Shown: positions 33,881 through 45,401, counted from the first letter of the stretch. The stretch: DNA of 64,000 nucleotides from Zeugodacus cucurbitae (GCF_028554725.1 NC_071670.1:60204501-60268500); one strand, 5' to 3'. Numbers and translations: made by a program. Notes: generated by a model not told the origin, from the letters alone.

Positions 33881-36252
33881 AGGGATTTTATTAAAGGGTG
33901 TTACTTGAAATTTAGTGGACCCTTTCGCGCTGGTGCAAACATTTTAAAACAAATTTTTTTTATTTGTTTTTTCGAAATTTCTGAATAGATACATTGATTA
34001 GAAACCTATTCGATGAAAGCTAAAGTGTGAAACAAATTCGAAATTTTTTTATTTTTAAATTCTTATATTTCATTTCACCAATGACAACTAATAACAAAAC
34101 CATGTGAAAAGCAATGATTGTATATTTTCCATATAATATTATTAGCAATTTCTTGATGAACCCTGCAAATTTATTCTCCAATAAACACGCAGAAAGGGCA
34201 GTACCACGAAGGTTATTGTCCGATTTTCCGCAACTATTGCATAGATCTATCTCTTCCATGCATTTCTTTGTGCATTACAAGTATTTTCTTTCGCTATGCT
34301 CTTTACAACTGACACATGTGAACCAGCCCAGCCGTGCTTTTTGTGTGGCTTCAACGTGACTACGCGATTACATAGTCGTCGTGTACATTTGCTTGGACGG
34401 CTGTCAGTGCCACATTGCTTCGTTGCGGTTTATTGATTACATTTTTCTTTACATTTACGGGTTTTTCTATTACCAATCTGTTTTTCTTTTTATTTTATTT
34501 GTAAATACTCGACCAAGTATCAAGCGCTTTTTTGTGCGCATATCTTTTGCTGTGGCAACTAGCATTTGGCGCGCATTCGTTGCATTCGACGCATATGCCG
34601 CATATTCGTCTTGCTTGTCGACTTGATACTTGTAATGCATAAGTGGATTTGTCATTTGGCGGCGCCGCAGCACTAACTTACACCGCAATCACACGCAACT
34701 TGCCGTTTTTACAAGCCCGCATTTGGCCAAGTGGTAAGCTCAAGTGAATGCTTCAGTGGCGGTTTGTCGTTGTGAATCTTGTACGAGGGTTGTTCTGTAA
34801 ATATTGGACTAAAATTGTATATTTGATTGTTGATGCCTAATGCTTTAGATTTTTGTTGAATCTTCAAAACGAAAAGCCTAATTTTGGCTTTGGGCTTACA
34901 AAAATGGTTCCTTGTTGAGGTTAGGGTTGCCTTTGAGCGACATTTCTTCTGAAGAAGTCGAGATCCAAATCCGTTTAGTCCAACAAAATTTTATAATTTA
35001 TTTCGATTTTATCTCAAGATTCGAAGGGACTTATCAAAACCCTCCTTATTTTTTTCAAATGATTTTTCAATAAATTTTTTTTCTCAATTTTCTTTTTCTC
35101 ACAGAATCGAAGCAACCTTAATACCATAACTTAACTAACTAAACTAACTAAAATTCCCTTAACTATCAAACCACCCTCGTCTAACAAACATTTCTTTCGC
35201 TCTACTATGGCTATCACTGTCAAACTGGCTTTAATTTTAAGCCGTAGTTATGGTATGGTATATATCACATCACATCAGTTGGAATTAAATATTTTTATTA
35301 GCGTCAGTTGGTCTATCATTTCAATTGGTGTTCATTTCCACTTTTGCGCTTCCTTTTCTACTAACCAGCCAAAGCTTGTGTGTGGGTGCTACCACCTTGT
35401 GCATTAGTAGTCTTCATAGTTTTTGTCATCGGATACTTGGCGGCGTTTTGTATTGCAATGTCATTGCCGCACCGCCGCCGTCACCACAAACGCAGCCGTT
35501 CACAGTTAGCTACTGTACTCGGGGTTTATTGTGCACGCAATCATCATGCGATATATCACTCGTTAGTTGAGTGTTTGGAGTGTAGCGAGTGAGGTGAAAA
35601 CTGTTTATATGCACATAATGTCATTGTGACCATAAAACATTTCATGTAAACATTTTTGAATTGTAATTATTACTTTTTTTAATTGATTGACAGCAATTTT
35701 AACGTTTTTATTTTTCGCTGAATAATTTCTTTCTCATAATTGAATATTTGCAATGGTTATGGTCAGTTGATGTTGGCTGCTTACTGGTGAATTTATTGGA
35801 ATTTATTTACTATACATTTTTTTATAAACATAATTCTTAGAAATTATTTCTAATAAAAATTAGCATTAAAGAACTCTACTGTTTTCAAGCTTAGCATTTT
35901 CTTCATCTATTTCGTCTCTACATATCATATTGGCTTGCTTAACAACAGAACCACACTCACATTGAGACTGACAAAAAGCCAAAGGTGTTTTTATAACCCA
36001 ATCCTAGACGGTTTCAATACGTTAGAAATCCATATATTCTTCCATGGCCTTTACGCGGTACCATTTTATGACTTTTATAAAAGGTGGTGTATCATTAACG
36101 AGTGTTAATTATGATAAATTATTTTATTATATTTTTATTATTATTAAATTATCAATTGTTAAAAAGTGTTATTTAAACCAAAAAAATAATTTATATTTAG
36201 ATTTCCGATTTTCTCTCAGTTGATTCAAACAGCAGTTGCTACTTCACAACAG
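33881..36252. other. Gene-free stretch with one candidate degenerate MITE
   Basis: Frames at 34020-34688 and 35207-35592 (60-82 codons) overlap on opposite strands or in several frames, with no domain. A possible MITE at 34784-35046 is listed separately. Nothing else recognised. Confidence 0.45.
34784..35046. mobile_element. Possible degenerate mariner-type MITE, 263 bp
   Basis: The left end CGAGGGTTGTTCTGTAA and inverted right end AGGAGGGTTTTGATAAG share GAGGGTT and TAA at matching positions. TA flanks both ends (34782-34783, 35047-35048). ACGAGGGTTGTT is typical of mariner termini. Terminal similarity is weak and no second copy is in the window, so this is tentative. Confidence 0.4.
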
Positions 36253-36510
36253 GGTTATCAGAATAACTTAATTGAGTAAATTAGCAAATTATTCTCAGGA
36301 ATATTTATTAATTAATTGCTAGTGGACTAAATTAAGGGATTGTCTGATTGAAATATCTATAACCTGACTGACTGTGAAATATGAATAGTTCACACTAAAA
36401 AAATAAGAAACTTCTGGGTTTACCACATTTTTTCGAAAATTTCTTCTATAATTCTATATTTCTTTTATATTTTTTTCTTTTGAAGAGTTATGTTCTAATG
36501 TATGAGTATA
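36253..36510. repeat. Left copy of a degenerate duplication flanking LINE fragments
   Basis: Aligns, with gaps and many substitutions, to 37880-38140. The best block is a 25-bp identity, 36323-36347 versus 37931-37955. Other matches are TTGAGT-AATTA, ATTNTTCTCA, a GCTAGT/ATTAAT-like approach, TTCTTCTATAATTCT and TTCTAATG near the end. The order is conserved over about 250 bp. The two copies are 1.6 kb apart, with the L2 LINE and an RTE piece between. Confidence 0.7.
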
Positions 36511-36512
36511 TG

Positions 36513-37706
36513 TTAGGTTGTAAGGCTGTTTCCCAAAGGGAAAACACACGTAGACTTTGAAATATAGTCCTTTGTGAAGCCTGGATCCCCCTTAGATTAA
36601 CAAATTAGGAGTCGACAAAGCGCCCTGAACCCACTACAAATCTGCAGAGATTCTTAACCTCTATATGCGCTATTTCGCGAGCCTGTTCTAAAAAGTGAGA
36701 TCCAAGAAATCTCTTTCTTGATCTTACCTTAATTGATCTTAACCTTACAGCGTGGATCCCAATGGGGCAATGGCCAGTAAGAACCCCTACGACTAAGGTG
36801 AGGAGAGGTGAGGTTTACTTAGGGCGAAAAGTTCAGTAGACCTACCGCGGTTAACCTTAGGCCAGAAGGATCTTGCGACTAAGCATGTGTTGGTAACTGA
36901 CCAGCGCCTACCCAGGTCAGCCGAAGCCCATCTGTCCAATAGCAGACCGCAGTAGGACAATGGTGCTCCTACATCCCTGTAGGACAAGGTCGTCCCTGAC
37001 CTTGCAAGCTCATCAGCCTTACAATCCCCCGCGATTCCGCAGTGGCCAGGAACCCAGACTAGTCTCATTGAAAAGTATAACGATGCCACCGATAGTGAAG
37101 ATAGGCATTCCTTAATCAACCCTGAGCGCATGTTCAATGAACTCAGAGCTAGTATCGCCGCTCTACTATCCGAGTGGATCACCACCTCCCTAAAGGTTGT
37201 TGCACTTCGAATCAATATATCCGTCGCTGCTTTAATAGCAGCCACTTCCGCTTGAAAAACGCTGCAGTAATCGGGAAGCCTGAAACTAAAGTTGATGCGG
37301 AGCTCACGACAGTAAACTCCCCCGCCAACTTCGACCCATCCGTGAAGAAGCTCACCGCGCCTCGCCTCCAGCGACTCCTTCCCGCCCAAACGTCCCTTGA
37401 GGGAATAAGAGCAGTGAAATTGTTGCCCGGGCTGAGCTCGGCGGCATGGAGGTGATCCAAAGACCTCGGAATGAAGTTGAAGTGTGTGAGGATACTTGAG
37501 TGCCCAGGCACGCACTCGTCTGAAAACTCGGTTTCCCTAAGTCTAATAGCCGCTTTCGCAGCCAAGCACCGTCCAGCTATATCCACGGGTACTATATGCA
37601 GTAAGGCGTTAAGTGCCAAGGTTGGTGTCGTGCTCATACTTACGAGAGCCGCTCGTTGAACACTTACTAGTCTTTTGGCTAGTGAAGTCTTTTCCAATGG
37701 AGTATA
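36513..37706 (-). mobile_element. RNase H-type LINE, 5'-truncated (copy L2), with internal deletion
   Basis: Minus-strand relative of L1 sharing the ORF2 tail and the 3' UTR (GGCTGTTTCCCAAAGGG at about 36525-36541 in plus sense), ending at TTAGGTTG (36513). It keeps about 500 bp more of the 5' side than L1. About 115 bp around 36725-36745 is missing relative to L1, which removes the whole CRSC...FLLECPAF region. The upstream boundary abuts a mariner-type end (37707) and an RTE fragment. Confidence 0.85.
36793..37706 (-). pseudogene. LINE ORF2 remnant with complete RNase H catalytic set
   Basis: From the 5' side: KRLVSVQRAALVSM...TTPTLALNALLHIVPVD (end of the reverse-transcriptase region and its connection), then FFTDGSK (first Asp), a frameshift near 37320, then YCSVFQAEVAAIKAATDIL (Glu), VIHSDSRAAILAL (Asp), VWVPGHCGIAGDCKADELAR (Asp). 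All four D-E-D-D residues of RNase H can thus be recognised, though in two frames. The sequence then follows L1 (DRWASADLGRRWSVTNTCLV) until frame loss near 36793. Broken by a frameshift, truncation and deletion. Not functional. Confidence 0.85.
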
Positions 37707-37737
37707 CGTGGTGCACAAAAAATAACGGGAATTGTAA
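37707..37737. mobile_element. Solo mariner-type terminal sequence
   Basis: After TA (37705-37706) the sequence CGTGGTGCACAAAAAATAAC then GGGAATT matches the terminus of the 21087 and 31938 MITEs, including the internal AACGGGAATT. No matching opposite end lies at about 157 bp, so the element is broken, probably where the RTE fragment now abuts. Confidence 0.55.
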
Positions 37738-37744
37738 GCTGGAA

Positions 37745-37845
37745 TGCTTTCGTCCAAGTCAAGTTACCTAGCCGTGGTATTTTTATTCGCTGAACTATGT
37801 CAATGTCATTGTATAGCCTTCTCATCGACTGTTATTCTTATCTAC
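37745..37845 (-). mobile_element. Short RTE C-terminal fragment
   Basis: Minus-strand translation contains RRLYNDIDIVQRIKIPRLGNL, which corresponds to the DDIDIVQRIK(x)QRLRWLGHV region of RTE ORFs just before the segment present in the 29.7-kb copy (LGHVVRM). About 100 bp remains. It is too short to place in a subfamily. Confidence 0.6.
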
Positions 37846-37879
37846 GCTTCTGCACGGGCATAATGCGAATATCATAATT

Positions 37880-38140
37880 GAGTCAATTAAAAAATTGTTC
37901 TCATGAAAACGAATAGCAATTAATTATTAATGGACTAAATTAAGGGATTGTCTGAAACTGATATGGAGGGATTGACTAAGATATGGATGGTTTATATGAC
38001 TATGAAAAATATACAAAGTGAAGACTATTAGGATCTTTTTGATATTGTCTTCTATAATTCTCTACATAAACATAAATCGGGGCATTCGTTAAAAAATATT
38101 TTTTTGAAAGTTGCTACTTCTAATGCATATATGAAGATAA
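37880..38140. repeat. Right copy of the degenerate duplication
   Basis: Partner of 36253-36510 in direct orientation; see that entry for the matching blocks. The alignment continues to TTCTAATGCATAT (about 38118), matching TTCTAATGTATGA (about 36494) just before the LINE 3' end. The duplication therefore reached at least to the LINE insertion point and probably predates it. Confidence 0.7.
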
Positions 38141-38310
38141 GTGTGCCTTGAAGTTTTTTTGTATAACATTTTTAATAAAGAAATTAGTATAATTTATGCG
38201 ATCATCAAAATGTTTTGTTCTGAAAATATCTCAATATTTAGTTATAATAGCTTTAAGAAAATAATATCATAAATATTTCAATAATTTTTATTCATATTTT
38301 GACATATTTT

Positions 38311-38350
38311 CTAATATCCATTTCACTTCTTCCTCTTTTCCAGGTAAGAA
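38311..38350 (+). other. Candidate recursive splice site (zero-length exon), CAG|GTAAGA
   Basis: In order: CTAAT at 38311-38315 (fly branch-point consensus), a run of almost only C and T from 38321 to 38340 with a single A, CAG at 38341-38343, then GTAAGAA. The A of the branch point is about 28 nt from the AG, the usual distance. A strong acceptor directly joined to a strong donor is the signature of Drosophila ratchet sites, which occur inside introns of tens of kilobases and leave no exon. No coding sequence surrounds it. It implies a plus-strand transcript crossing this position. Confidence 0.6.
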
Positions 38351-39209
38351 TTTCGCAACACGGAATACATATTATTTTGCATTTCATAACCCAGGAAGTT
38401 GACAGGTGCATACGGTAACATTTTAACCAAAATATTATCAAACTATCAATTTATATATATACAGTCCATATATGCTACATACATTCGTATACACTTTCAA
38501 CTACGCCGCTGCAACATTACACCATCAATAAATGCCAACTGAGGTCTAAAAGTGTTTGAAAACAAATGTAGCCCTCGTGCGGCATATAAAACGCGCCACA
38601 ACCAAAGATACACAAAAAATACATATTTGCCTTTTTTTTAGTTTTTAGGCCACTTATGTTGTCTGTACAACAGGAAATTCTGCACTTGGCGACGTGCCAT
38701 CAATTTTTTATCTTATCACAGGTCATCTATTTACTTACCTAAGCAATTTTATTTGTATGCACATATAGTGCAATACAAGTAAATACTACATACATACATA
38801 AAGAGGCTCTTAGTGGGTATGATTGCCAAACAGCGGTTGGACTCTTTGTTGACTTGACTCCACATACATATTTATGTTTGTTTGTATTTCTGCTGCATGT
38901 TGCGCAGCCTATTTCGGTTTTATCATAACGTTAAACATTTTTCTATGTCAAATTTTGTTTGCTCTTTCCAGGATTTTTCATGTTTTTCTATTTTCCATAA
39001 TGCTTTTACCCACACAAGTCCTATTTGCTAATAATATTTCATATTTCATGGAAGTCGTCATATCGTGTATTTGGTGCGGCTCAGCTGAACCTCGCGCACC
39101 GACCGCCATTTGCACAGAATTCAATGTTGGGGTAACCTATAATTAGCTATGGTTATCCACATGCATTGTTATTATTGTTGTATATTTATCATGCACGAGA
39201 CGTTGCAGT

Positions 39210-39298
39210 GTCAAATCGCATTGTTGTAACGTTGCTAGAGAATAATGTAATGTCAGTTTCAAACTGACACTTTGATTGCAACAATGTTACCACAACGC
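39210..39298. repeat. Fold-back (hairpin) sequence
   Basis: The centre TGTCAGTTTCAAACTGACA (39251-39269) is a perfect palindrome with 9-bp arms around one base. Outside it, ATTGTTGTAACGTTGC on the left pairs imperfectly with GCAACAATGTTACCACAA on the right, extending the potential hairpin to about 80 nt with an asymmetric loop. It could be a remnant of a small foldback MITE or a hairpin RNA. No TA duplication or second copy is seen. Confidence 0.5.
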
Positions 39299-42200
39299 TT
39301 AGGGCGGCGGTATATCATACTCGTATTTTGATTGCTGTGATAGACCCAGTGGTATATGGAGGTGGTATTTGTACGGTATGAATAGGTTACTGAGAAGAAT
39401 ACTGAATCGAAAGGTGAAGCTGTCTTCAATTCGTTCAAATAGGGAGTGTGGTGAATCGAACAGGCAACTGGTATAAATGAAACAGATTGGTATAAACTTA
39501 TATTTATTGTCGGGGATTTGGATCTACACCGAACGAGAGGTCATTATGAGTTCCTTTATATAGTTCCTTTATTATATATAGTAAGAATATCCATAAGGCT
39601 CACCTCGAGGGGAAATTTATTATTCTTTTTTGATTATAGCCACTTTTAGCGACCTAAATGATTGGAAGTTTTAACGAAGTACTGTTATCGTGGTACCTCA
39701 GAGAAGCTAGTCTAAAGTACTCGTAAGAAAGGTAGGAAGAATGTTCTCAAATTAACGAATTCTCTCTCGACTGTTCCTTACCACATTGATTCTGCACTAG
39801 TTACGTTATGGTTAGCAAGCAACTAGTCTGCTTCAGGTACGACCCTTATTTTCTAAACAGACCTCATGTAGAGCTATATGGATTCAATATTCCCATACAC
39901 CCATACATAAATGTGTTGGAGTTATAAATCTTATAAAATGATTCACTACTTCCACAGAAGAAAAGATACCATTGAATTGATGACTCAAAGGCACATTGTT
40001 ACATTGGCCATAGAAAAAGATATCGAAAGACTGAATGCGAAATGAAAATGAACTATCAATAATTGAAGACTGATAGCTCGAAACGATGGAGTACGCATTG
40101 AGTAATGCACATAAAAGGAAAAATAACTTTCTATGTGATATATGGTATATTAAATAGAGGACTTTACACTTTCAAAATTTGGTATGCGATATTCAAGAAT
40201 TGAGAGACTCTGCATTTCAATCGTTCTGTCGCAGTTTCAGGACTATTGAAGAGTTAACAAAGCTCTACCAAGTTTGCAATATTAGCCTTTCTCAGCGAGT
40301 CTTTATGTGCTCAGCCTTAGAGTTAAGAATCAATTTTGAATTATAATTGTGGTAGAGCTTTTCTAACTTCCACCAACTTGTTTCAAAGCAAGTTTATGTG
40401 GGTTCTTTTATTGATTTAGAAAAAAAGATATCGACCAACGCTTCACTATGTCCCCAGCCTTAGAGTTCACTTTCCTTTAAGCATTACTAATTGTTCTAGA
40501 GCTCTTGAAATTGCCATAAACAAAGCAAAACTCTTTTTTCGCATGTTCCTCTTTTGGTTTCTAGCGCAATGAACTGAAAATAGATTTTTACCACATCCAG
40601 CTCAGCACTTGGGACCCGCCAACCCGCACGTAATGCACACACATGCTTCAATGCACTGCAGCGCAAATGCTACGCTCGCACGTCTTAATGATTGAATTAA
40701 TTTTAGAATCTAGTTAATCGAGATATTGAATTCACTACTTTTTATCCACAATTCAACATGTTCTCTGTGCGCTCGTTCTTTTCTTATTCCATCTTGTTGC
40801 CGCCATCATGCTTCATATGGCAGTGCCACCCTGGTGCATATGCGCCTGCCTCAACCACCGGCCGGCCAGTGTCCAGTGTGCGAGCGCTTGCCTCTATCTC
40901 GGTTCAATGATGTCGGTTCTCGTCTTTAGACTGTCGCTTGTCGGCTTCTAGGTTGCTGCTATTAGTTCGACCGCCTGTTTACCGAGCCTCAACGTCACTC
41001 AACGGCCTGTGTGTTTTGTTGCGCTGTCTGTCCGTCCACCCATTGATCCACTCTGGTCTATTTGGCTCGACTGTCACTGCACATGCGTATTTATGCAACG
41101 CTTATGCCCATTCATGTGTTTATAATGCCAAGTGAATGCTGTGTAACTCTCGCTGCGGTGCGTTCTTAAATGGCTGGCTTGAATTGCGTTGATTGCAATA
41201 GCTTTGACTTGACTTGCAACAAAATTAAATGGAATACAAGTTTGCTAGGAAAGGAAATGAAAATGATCGACGTAGTGAGTGGTGTAAAATGGAATTGTCC
41301 AGCTTTCAGATGTATATTTATAGAAGACTTGACAAGTTTAAAAGAAAGGAAGAGTTGAGAGATGATATATTGGAGATGTGCTTGAGTGTTTCCAACTGAT
41401 GTCCGCGAGATATCATCTAGTGAAGTCCCATAAATTAAGGCTTTGAGCTTGCTCAGCTAGGATCAACCTTCGAACATTTCAGTTGAAATATATTTAGAGT
41501 CAGCAGAGACCTCTCTAGATCGTTAAAACTTCAGTTACCAAGTCCTTCAAGGATGAAAAGTAAAAAAAGGTCAAGGCAACACTTATGAGAAGTCAGTTCC
41601 CGTTCAATTCCCTACTTCTTTTAATACTAGAGTATACATACATATTAGCAAATGCTTCCCTAAATCTATACCTTGAAAATATCTCTCAGGATCCCAGTTT
41701 TATATCCAGTATGTACTTAGAAAAAAAGAGCCTTAAAGATTGAACTCCACTGGATCCAAAAGTTGTAGGAAATCAGTATATCTCACATTATTTTTTTCGG
41801 AAAGCCGATCACTGTCGATCCTAGCCGAACACTAAGTGTCCTAACTATCTGTTTATAGTATCTGTTACACTAAATAAGTCTCAAATAACTTCCAAGAGGG
41901 TTAAAAGACAAGCCAAGCAAACTGCCGAGATACTCCCTCTGACAAAATAGTCTTGGCGAGGCTTTATTTTCAATCCGTTCAATTCTTCGAGAACTATGGC
42001 ATTTTTACATATTCGATGTGTATCAAAAATGTAGAATCATTGTCACATATCCCCAGAAACCAACTCATACAGCATCACTTATGGATTTTTAGTCCAACCT
42101 AATCTAGGATATTAGAGTTGGGTTCAATGTTCCCCAGAATATCATGATCTCTATCGACTCTATAAATACAACTCTTCGCGTTTGACTCTATTCATTTCAT

Positions 42201-43550
42201 TTCATATTATTTGTTTATCAACGATTTTATCTTCCTCCGCATTCCCTTGTCCACCTTACTCACATACCTGTTCTGTCAATCTAAATGAAATGACTTCGAA
42301 TTAATTTTCATTGCGTTGGAATTTATAGAAAGTGGTTAATCGCGTGTCGCTTTAATTGCTATTCTGATTATTATGACAAACTCGTTTTGTACATTTTCGT
42401 ATTTTCCATTCGCGCTCCAATGTTTCCAATGGAGACAGAATACGACTACTCGTTTAAGTTGCATTAGACGGACAACTTTAAAAGCAATTAAAATCAATTT
42501 TACATTTGTTCATTTTTTGTTGTCGGTTTCTTTAGCCGACATTAAGCGCGTCGACCCAGTGGCTGGTTTTCCATAATCAGACGCTCTTATCGCTGCTGAC
42601 GCATAGTGGCGAGTGAAAACGGTAGTGTTTTCTCAGAATTATTATCATTTGATTTCTTCGCTTGTTTTATGTCTAATTTAATCAGTTATTAGTTAGGCTT
42701 GTGGCACTTTGATTAGTGTTGTGACCCCCATGGAGCGTATATTTTTATTTTGTAATTAAAATGTTTAGTTTAATTAATGTGTGGTTCTTTGAATTTTTGA
42801 ACACAAGAAAATGGAAATTTACATAAGCTTTTTCTAAAATGTGATTTTTTATATTTAATCGTATATTTTTTTGTTAATTAAAGCGTCGTTTGGGTTTGAC
42901 TCTAATTGATTAATCAGTCTATTATTTAGCGTAGGCTCGTTAGTTTTCATGTAGGCGTGCCAGTTGAGCTGATTGATGTGTCTGTGCAGGTTATATTGAT
43001 TTCTCAAGTATTCTACATTTCATACTGTGCTATAAGCGCTGAGCTGGAAGAATTATTTCAACTTAATGATGAGTGATGAGTTTAGAATGTGAGTTAGTTA
43101 AATATTTTAACAAATGCTTATACTCACGCATACTTTTTAGTCAGACAAAGATCTAAAAAAATGTCTAGAAAATACCATTCTGTACAACGGCTTCTAGATC
43201 TATGGGGGTTTTGATGTTCATTTGGTTTTCATTTCGATTACTCGATAACGAATACCTGAAGTTTCAAACAATCACAAATCAAATTACAAATTTTCTCTTA
43301 GATACCGTTATCTTACTCTTCAACTTAGGTTATTATAGTAATATCTCCCGCTCAAGTATTCCAGTAAATCACAATACCTGGTATATAAACGATGTTCCTG
43401 TGGAAAGTCTTTTAAGTAAAATATAGAACTTCTTCAATTAACCGGCCTCTGCTCGTTTAAAACACATATTAAGATCGATTTACCATACAAAATAAAATCT
43501 ACATTTACATTTATTAGGTCTACAACTTTGCTTCCGCTGTTTTCCAATAG

Positions 43551-43712
43551 ATGTCTTTAGAGTCAAGCACTGGTCGATAAAATCTTAAATTTTTTTTATA
43601 TCGATCTTTGACATTTGTGTCAACATTAATCCAACAAAATATTTGCGGGAATGTCTCTATGGTCAAGCACTGATCGATTAAATATTAAATTTTTTTTATA
43701 TCGATCTTGGAC
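43551..43712 (+). repeat. Exact 100-bp-offset direct repeat
   Basis: 43551-43612 and 43651-43712 are near-identical (about 62 bp each): ATGTCT, then GTCAAGCACTG-TCGAT, then TTAAATTTTTTTTATATCG and ATCTT. The offset is exactly 100 bp with unrelated sequence between, as in a two-unit tandem repeat of which half has decayed or a short duplication. Confidence 0.8.
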
Positions 43713-44180
43713 AAAAATTTCTAGAAATTGCTTTCGAATACGAACGGTGACGCTCTCCTAAGTGAAACAAAAATAATTGAATTTTAATCGACTTGAAAAT
43801 TAAAGGTAACTCTCGGTAGATGTCGCTGCTGAAAAATATTAATCAGCTGATGAAACTTACCAACTGCTTATGAAAAGCAAAAACAAAAATGTATAACAGC
43901 TGATCGATTATCGAGTAGTCGGCAGTGTAAAAGGCAAAAAAGGGTTTCTCAATAAAAATTTTAATTGATCTATTAATTTGGCTGTCTAAAAACGCTATTA
44001 AACGCTGCCCACTAAAACACTCAAGAATGTCTTCGTTTTCTACATTAACATTGAAGTTAATAGATATTTACTCTCTACGGATTTAGTATTATTATTTAGT
44101 TATTTAAGGAATGTTGTACGCTGATGTAAAAAAGCGGTGCCAATATTAATCATCAAAACTGTCAACATTCCCGATAATCG
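43713..44180. other. Gene-free spacer rich in ATCGAT-like words
   Basis: Leads into the TATCGATA cluster and shows scattered TCGATTA motifs (about 43905). No frame or element recognised. Confidence 0.4.
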
Positions 44181-44410
44181 AAAAAATATATCGATACCAT
44201 TTTCGATTATTTCGTTTATCGATAATTGGGATATCAATTTATTTTACTTATTTCATTTATCGAAATATATCGATAACTTGATCGATTATTTTGCTTATTG
44301 ATAACTGGGAACACGATTTATTTCAAATATTTCATTCATCAGTACCGATAATAAACATATATATATCGATAATGCTTCCTTTATTTATCGATAACTGGGA
44401 GCAAAATTAA
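44181..44410 (+). repeat. Short tandem repeat carrying five TATCGATA palindromes
   Basis: TATCGATA occurs at 44189, 44217, 44269, 44364 and 44386, five times in 205 bp. A longer word TTAT(C/T)GATAA(T/C)TGGGA recurs at 44216, 44295 and 44385, so the block is a degenerate tandem repeat of about 80-90 bp. TATCGATA is the DRE/DREF core of flies. The window has a second such field at 23.6-24.4 kb. No promoter is recognised beside either. Confidence 0.75.
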
Positions 44411-45401
44411 TTTTATTAACATACTTTGGGCTAAAGATTCTCAGGTTAACAAGAAAATGTTTGTGTATTACAATAAACCGTAGTGATAATCAATATTTTT
44501 GATTGATTAAGCAAACTATTACTTTTCATTGACTAAAGAAACTTAAATTATCGATTTTAAAAATAGTTCTATCGACGATTTGTGAGCTATAGTTGAGAGA
44601 AACAACGGTTAGTACAATAATTGAGACAATTATGTAGTTCATATGGATCAATGATCAAATAAAATTGTATTAATTTAAGAGTTTTTTTTTAATTAAAATT
44701 TAATTTTAATAAAAAATATTCTAATTTCTTCATCGCAACTGAAAATGCTGCCCCTATTTTGCTAGCTGACTGTGGTAAACCGTTGCAAGAATTGCACAGT
44801 TGACTGCTTACTGGTCACTTGGCCACTTCTTGCGCCAAAGTCTATTTGAAATATTTCTATTTCAAGCACTTCCCCTCGCAACCAAGCACTTATTATTTAT
44901 TTTATGCGCCGAAGAAACCATTATTTTTTTGTAACTATTTGTAACTATTTTATATTGCTGCGCTGCTTCCACTTTGATGCCCCATGCTGTGCTGCGCTGT
45001 CCGCCAACCTTCCATCGTGCACTGTACACATTGCGCCGGCGCGACTGAGGATATGCGCTGTTGGCTGCCGCTGCAGCCACATGCAACTCCTTGCCAGTTA
45101 ACAGGCGATTTTCTTCTTAAAAGTGTGAAGTGACATTTATTTTTATTATTTCAAACGCAAACAGGTTCAGCGCTGCATAAAAAAAGAAAATATAAGAAAA
45201 ACTATAGCAGTTACACATACTACTGGCGACGGCGGTTGATGATGATGATGATGATGATGCGCATGCGCGCGGAAATATTTCTATGCAGTTGCACAGTTGC
45301 GGGTATACATATAGAAAACCTTGAAAACTAACAAAGCCGCAAGGTAGCGCACAGCGAATAACAAGCGCTTTCATACATATATATATATTTATATGATTGT
45401 T

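Larger units (their letters stand above)
38141..43545. other. Gene-free unique sequence with a recursive splice signal and a fold-back
   Basis: Listed separately: the splice-type signal at 38311-38350 and the fold-back at 39210-39298. TACATACATA microsatellites lie at about 38475 and 38788. Frames up to 90 codons (38874-39146, 40726-41358, 42373-42576) have no domain. No other element is recognised over this 5.4 kb, the longest clean unique stretch in the window. Confidence 0.5.

Noticed and set aside
37174..37659. Plus-strand frames of 62-93 codons
   Set aside because: Shadows of the minus-strand LINE ORF2.
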